From JBBRTJ01 sp038244535 (GTDB taxonomy: Bacteria; Actinomycetota; Acidimicrobiia; Acidimicrobiales; Ilumatobacteraceae): a DNA stretch of 19,578 bases. The stretch lies in NCBI GenBank assembly GCA_038244535.1, contig JBBRTJ010000071.1, positions 1-19,578 of the forward strand. The letters run 5' to 3'. Both the position numbers and the translations under genes were made by a program. A model generated the notes under the pieces. It made no database searches. It had not been told where the DNA came from and saw only the letters and a list, made by a program, of their open reading frames with translations. This document shows, piece after piece, positions 17,801 through 19,578 of the stretch. Every line of letters starts with the position of its first letter. Position 1 is the first letter of the stretch.

Positions 17801-19578
17801 TGGCGTCGACCGTGGCTGCCGTCGGGTCCGACGATGCCCAGCTCGCCGTGGCGGAGAGGTTCTGGGTCGAGCCGTCCGAGTACGTGCCCGTTGCGGTCAG
17901 CGCTGACGACGTGCCGGTTGGCATAGAGGCGATGGGCGGTGTGACCTGGAGACCTTGGAGCGTGGCGGGCTCGACGACCACCGTCGTCGAGCCAGTGAGG
18001 TCGCCGAAGGTGGCGCTGATCGTGGTCGTGCCGACGCCGGTCGCGGTCAACACGCCGGCGCTGACCGTGGCGACCCGGGCGGAGCCTGTCGACCACGTCA
18101 CCGAGCTGGTCAGGTCAGCCGTGGTGCCGTCGGAGTAGGTGCCGGTGGCTGCGACCAGCATCGTCGTTCCGCTGGCGAGGGTCGGGGCGGCAGGTGTCAG
18201 CTCGATGCGTACGAGCGTGACCGAAGCGGTAGCGCCTCTCAGTAGGATGATGCCGTCTTTGCTGGCGATCGTGGGCAGCACGGCGCCGACTGAGGAGCCG
18301 TCGTTGACGACGGGGTCTTGGACGCCGAGGAACTTGTGGTAGGGGCCGCCGGGCAGCGCCACATTGGTTTGGGTCGCGTCGCTGTCGTTGAGCACCAAGA
18401 GGCCGTTGGTGAACTGGCGGGTGATGACGCCGGCGGTGTCTTGGTGGACCTGCACGTCGTCGAACCAGTACGAGCCGGTGTCGGCGCCCACGAGCAACCG
18501 GAGGTAGGCGCCGCTCGACATGCCTGACGATGCCAGGACGCTGATGAAGTACTGGTGCCACTGCGGTGTCAGCGTGACCTGGTGCACCAACCCGCCGCTG
18601 CCGTCGAGCACCACCCGAGTGGTGCGGAACGAGGTTCCGACCCCGGTGGCCTTGGCCCAGAAGCTGACCGTGTACTCGGTGTTCGCCGTGATCGGGCCGG
18701 TCAGCGCGATGCGCGGCTTGGCGTCGCCGTAGGACGGGTCGAGCATGGCCAGGTCGACGTCGGCTCGCATCGACTTCGAGCCCTGGCCGGCGGTGGTGGC
18801 GTCAAGGGTGAGGGACCCGGTGACGCCGGGCGTCTTGGCGTAGCTCCACGTCCCCAGCCCGCTCTCGAAGTCAGAGGTCGGCACGAGGTTCGGTCCGCTG
18901 TAGCGGAACTGGCGCACGGGAGCCGCGAGTGCGGCGCCGAGGTACCCGGCGGTCAACCCGGTCGCCGTCTGGTTGATCGTGGCCTCCTCGTCCAACGGGA
19001 GCGGCTTGTCCATCCACGCTTCGTCGTTGTACGCGAAGGCCGCGTCGCTCATCGAGGCCGCCACGATGCCGTAGCGGTACGCGCCGTTGCGACACTTGCC
19101 CGCCGGCGGGACGATGCATCCGTTCGGGTTCTGGTCGCTGACCGATGGGTAGGTGGGTGAGATGTCCTTGGTGTACGCGTAGGAGATGCCCGACGCCGAC
19201 GCGTGGTTCAACACGTCGAGCCGCGACAGGTCCTCGGAGCTCTTGCTGTAGGTGTCCCACGACGGGAAGCTCTCGTACTCGCCACCGAACCCGGGCGCCT
19301 GGTTGTACTGGCCCTGGTCGATGATGATCACCTTGGGTGTGCGCGTCCCGGGGGCGTCGTAGGTCGCGATGGCGGCCTTGAGCCGATCGAGCAGCAACTG
19401 GTAGCCCACGCCCCACGACGTGATCTGGGCCGTGGTCCCGTTGCCCTGCTGGCAGTAGTCCATGACACCGTCGGCGTCACAGTCGAGGTTCTCCACGCCG
19501 TCGTTCTGGTTGTACGTCGGGGGCTTGAACTTGAAGGTGTCGAACTCGATGCCGTCCAACGCCGGCGCGCCGGGCGCC
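14856..19578 (-). CDS. Giant secreted glycosidase-like protein with 13 BIG2 repeats (5' part beyond window)
   Basis: At least 1573 residues; the frame is open at the right edge, so the signal peptide and start are not seen. Residue numbers below count from 19559. About 1-220 resemble the C-terminal half of a GHL15-type putative glycosidase barrel: LDGIEFDTF, then PKVIIIDQGQYN and YRYGIVAASMSDAAFAYNDE. DCDADGVMD (26-34) is a calcium-loop motif with Cys27 and Cys36; Cys148 and Cys156 may form another disulfide. About 223-373 is a jelly-roll carbohydrate-binding module (FESGLGTWSY ... SYWFDDVQVH). About 378-441 (ITRQFTNGLLVLND ... SKDGIILLR) is the small beta domain that normally ends such glycosidases. 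Thirteen bacterial Ig-like repeats of ~86 residues fill 449-1567. There is no LPXTG motif, C-terminal helix or other anchor. It probably acts outside the cell on a polysaccharide, held on a long Ig stalk. Confidence 0.8.
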   Translation of the reverse strand, partial: APGAPALDGIEFDTFKFKPPTYNQNDGVENLDCDADGVMDYCQQGNGTTAQITSWGVGYQLLLDRLKAAIATYDAPGTRTPKVIIIDQGQYNQAPGFGGEYESFPSWDTYSKSSEDLSRLDVLNHASASGISYAYTKDISPTYPSVSDQNPNGCIVPPAGKCRNGAYRYGIVAASMSDAAFAYNDEAWMDKPLPLDEEATINQTATGLTAGYLGAALAAPVRQFRYSGPNLVPTSDFESGLGTWSYAKTPGVTGSLTLDATTAGQGSKSMRADVDLAMLDPSYGDAKPRIALTGPITANTEYTVSFWAKATGVGTSFRTTRVVLDGSGGLVHQVTLTPQWHQYFISVLASSGMSSGAYLRLLVGADTGSYWFDDVQVHQDTAGVITRQFTNGLLVLNDSDATQTNVALPGGPYHKFLGVQDPVVNDGSSVGAVLPTIASKDGIILLRGATASVTLVRIELTPAAPTLASGTTMLVAATGTYSDGTTADLTSSVTWSTGSARVATVSAGVLTATGVGTTTISATFGDLTGSTTVVVEPATLQGLQVTPPIASMPTGTSSALTATGTYSDGSTQNLSATASWASSDPTAATVDASGVVTAVLAGTTTVTAATGAFSATASVTVTAAALVALQVTPPMASLPRGTTIQLTATGAYTDGSTRDLTDLVTWSANWPNTASVTDPGGLVTAKSAGHSTPVKATYGGFTSQSIISVTAAVLTGLQLSPSSPSVPKGATVQLTATGTYSDGKALDLSASAAWSSSNPARASIDQTGLVSAATPGNTTITAVVGGFTTSTVVTVTAAALAALQVTPPAPSLPKGTTVQLTATGIYTDGTTRDLTALGNWTSSVTSRATVTSPGGLVTAVRIGTAKLTATMGGFTDSVVLTVTAAALESVQVTPTAPSLAMGATLQLTATGFYTDGSTQNLTASVSWVSSDPITVTITSPGGLATAVASGPVTITATVGAVSGSTTVMATEAALITIQVTPPITTQPEGTTVQFTASGIYSDDSTQDLTNEVSWISARPTVLTITTPGGLGTVGRPGTTQLSATLGAITGKAILTATPAALVSIDVASPPVPLPMGLTSQLTATGTYTDGTTKKLITASWVSSDRHVATVTSPGGLVTGVTEGTVTVTVTLSGVSGTKVVTVSPAILSSIAVTPTGVSLPKGVAQQLTAMGTYSDGSVLDITAAVSWTSTAIGKVTVSSPGGLATGVGVGSATIRAMLAGVLDSTVVTVTAAALVSVAVTPPGVSLSIGVALQMTATGTYTDDSTHTLTSTATWISSAPSLVTVSSPGGLATAAALGTATIRATSGGISGRVDITAVAAILSSIIVTPAAPSLAKGLTLQMLATGILTDGSPENLTDQVAWTTNWPTVATVTSTGLVTALTTRTTPVKATLGTITGQTTMTVIAAALTGIEVSPPSASLAKGTTAQLAVTGTYTDGTTNAVTATWSTSAGGKAIVSSAGLVTAVGTGSATITARSGGFTATSAITVTPATLESITVTPASPSLPRGATLAMPATGTYTDDTTLDLTSTVTWSSGWLGVLTVTSDGVVTAEAVGSTKVKATLGALVGSTTVTVT
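14859..18215 (-). repeat. Tandem array of 13 BIG2 (Ig-like) coding repeats
   Basis: Each unit is about 255-265 bp (84-88 residues) and follows one template: L-x-x-L-x-V-T-P-P, a GTTVQLTATGTYTDGST segment, DLT-x-x-V-x-W-x-S, then TVTSPGGLVTAV, G-T-x-x-I-x-A-T, and VTVTAAA. All copies have diverged, so no two are near-identical in sequence. Units 8 and 12 are one or two residues short in the DLT region (KKLITASW, NAVTATW). Units 3 and 11 share NWP and TPVKAT variants absent from the others. Confidence 0.85.

Noticed and set aside
14859..18215. Periodic ~258-bp pattern considered as a CRISPR or DNA satellite array
   Set aside because: The period equals one 86-residue Ig-like domain, copies are highly diverged, and one open frame runs through all of them.

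Overview
The window is high-GC actinobacterial DNA. The best guess at lineage, from general style only, is a deep-branching actinomycete such as an acidimicrobial lineage; no rRNA or marker gene settles it. Supporting signs are a DUF3566 gene followed by tRNA-Ile(GAT), a layout seen beside gyrA near oriC in many Actinomycetota. There is also a mycothiol-dependent-type maleylpyruvate isomerase family gene, a soluble MgtE-like/DUF1003 pair, and many promoters with a TAnnnT -10 box only 6-9 nt before the start codon and no Shine-Dalgarno, which is typical of leaderless actinobacterial mRNAs.

Region 1 (1-1112): the tail of a TadE-like pilus or secretion protein, overlapping a DUF3566 membrane protein, then an intact tRNA-Ile. 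Region 2 (1113-2656): a small island. The 3' part of the tRNA-Ile is repeated, 49 of 53 bases identical, at 2604-2656. Between the copies lie a sulfotransferase gene and a convergent 54-codon gene remnant. This is the footprint expected of integration into a tRNA gene, although no integrase remains. Region 3 (2658-4370): a 45-residue membrane miniprotein whose stop codon overlaps the start of a saccharopine-dehydrogenase-like oxidoreductase, then a leaderless gene for a protein with a ribbon-helix-helix-like C-terminus, whose promoter carries a tandem TGTAATC repeat.

Region 4 (4383-9099): an ABC exporter with a 34-codon gene coupled to its 3' end by a GTGA overlap; a divergent alpha/beta hydrolase; and a convergent pair encoding a PRC-barrel/MgtE_N/CBS protein and a DUF1003 membrane protein, also coupled by GTGA. 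Region 5 (9219-11940): an operon of an amidohydrolase of the D-aminoacylase family, whose usual second-site histidines seem to be replaced, and a maleylpyruvate isomerase family enzyme; then a small LSm-like protein on the other strand. Region 6 (12134-14652): a flavodoxin, convergent with an operon of a histone-deacetylase/acetylpolyamine amidohydrolase-like enzyme and a DUF389 membrane protein.

Region 7 (14715-19578): tRNA-Ala(TGC), then on the minus strand the last ~1570 residues of a very large secreted protein that continues past the window. It has a glycosidase-like domain with a calcium-loop motif and cysteine pairs, a carbohydrate-binding jelly-roll that seems to be nested inside it, and 13 tandem bacterial Ig-like (BIG2) repeats ending without a recognisable anchor. 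tRNA-Ile and tRNA-Ala, often neighbours in actinobacteria, are 13.6 kb apart here. The most noteworthy items are the tRNA-Ile island, the unannotated coupled small genes, the RHH gene with its repeat-bearing promoter, the altered amidohydrolase metal site and the giant BIG-repeat glycosidase.
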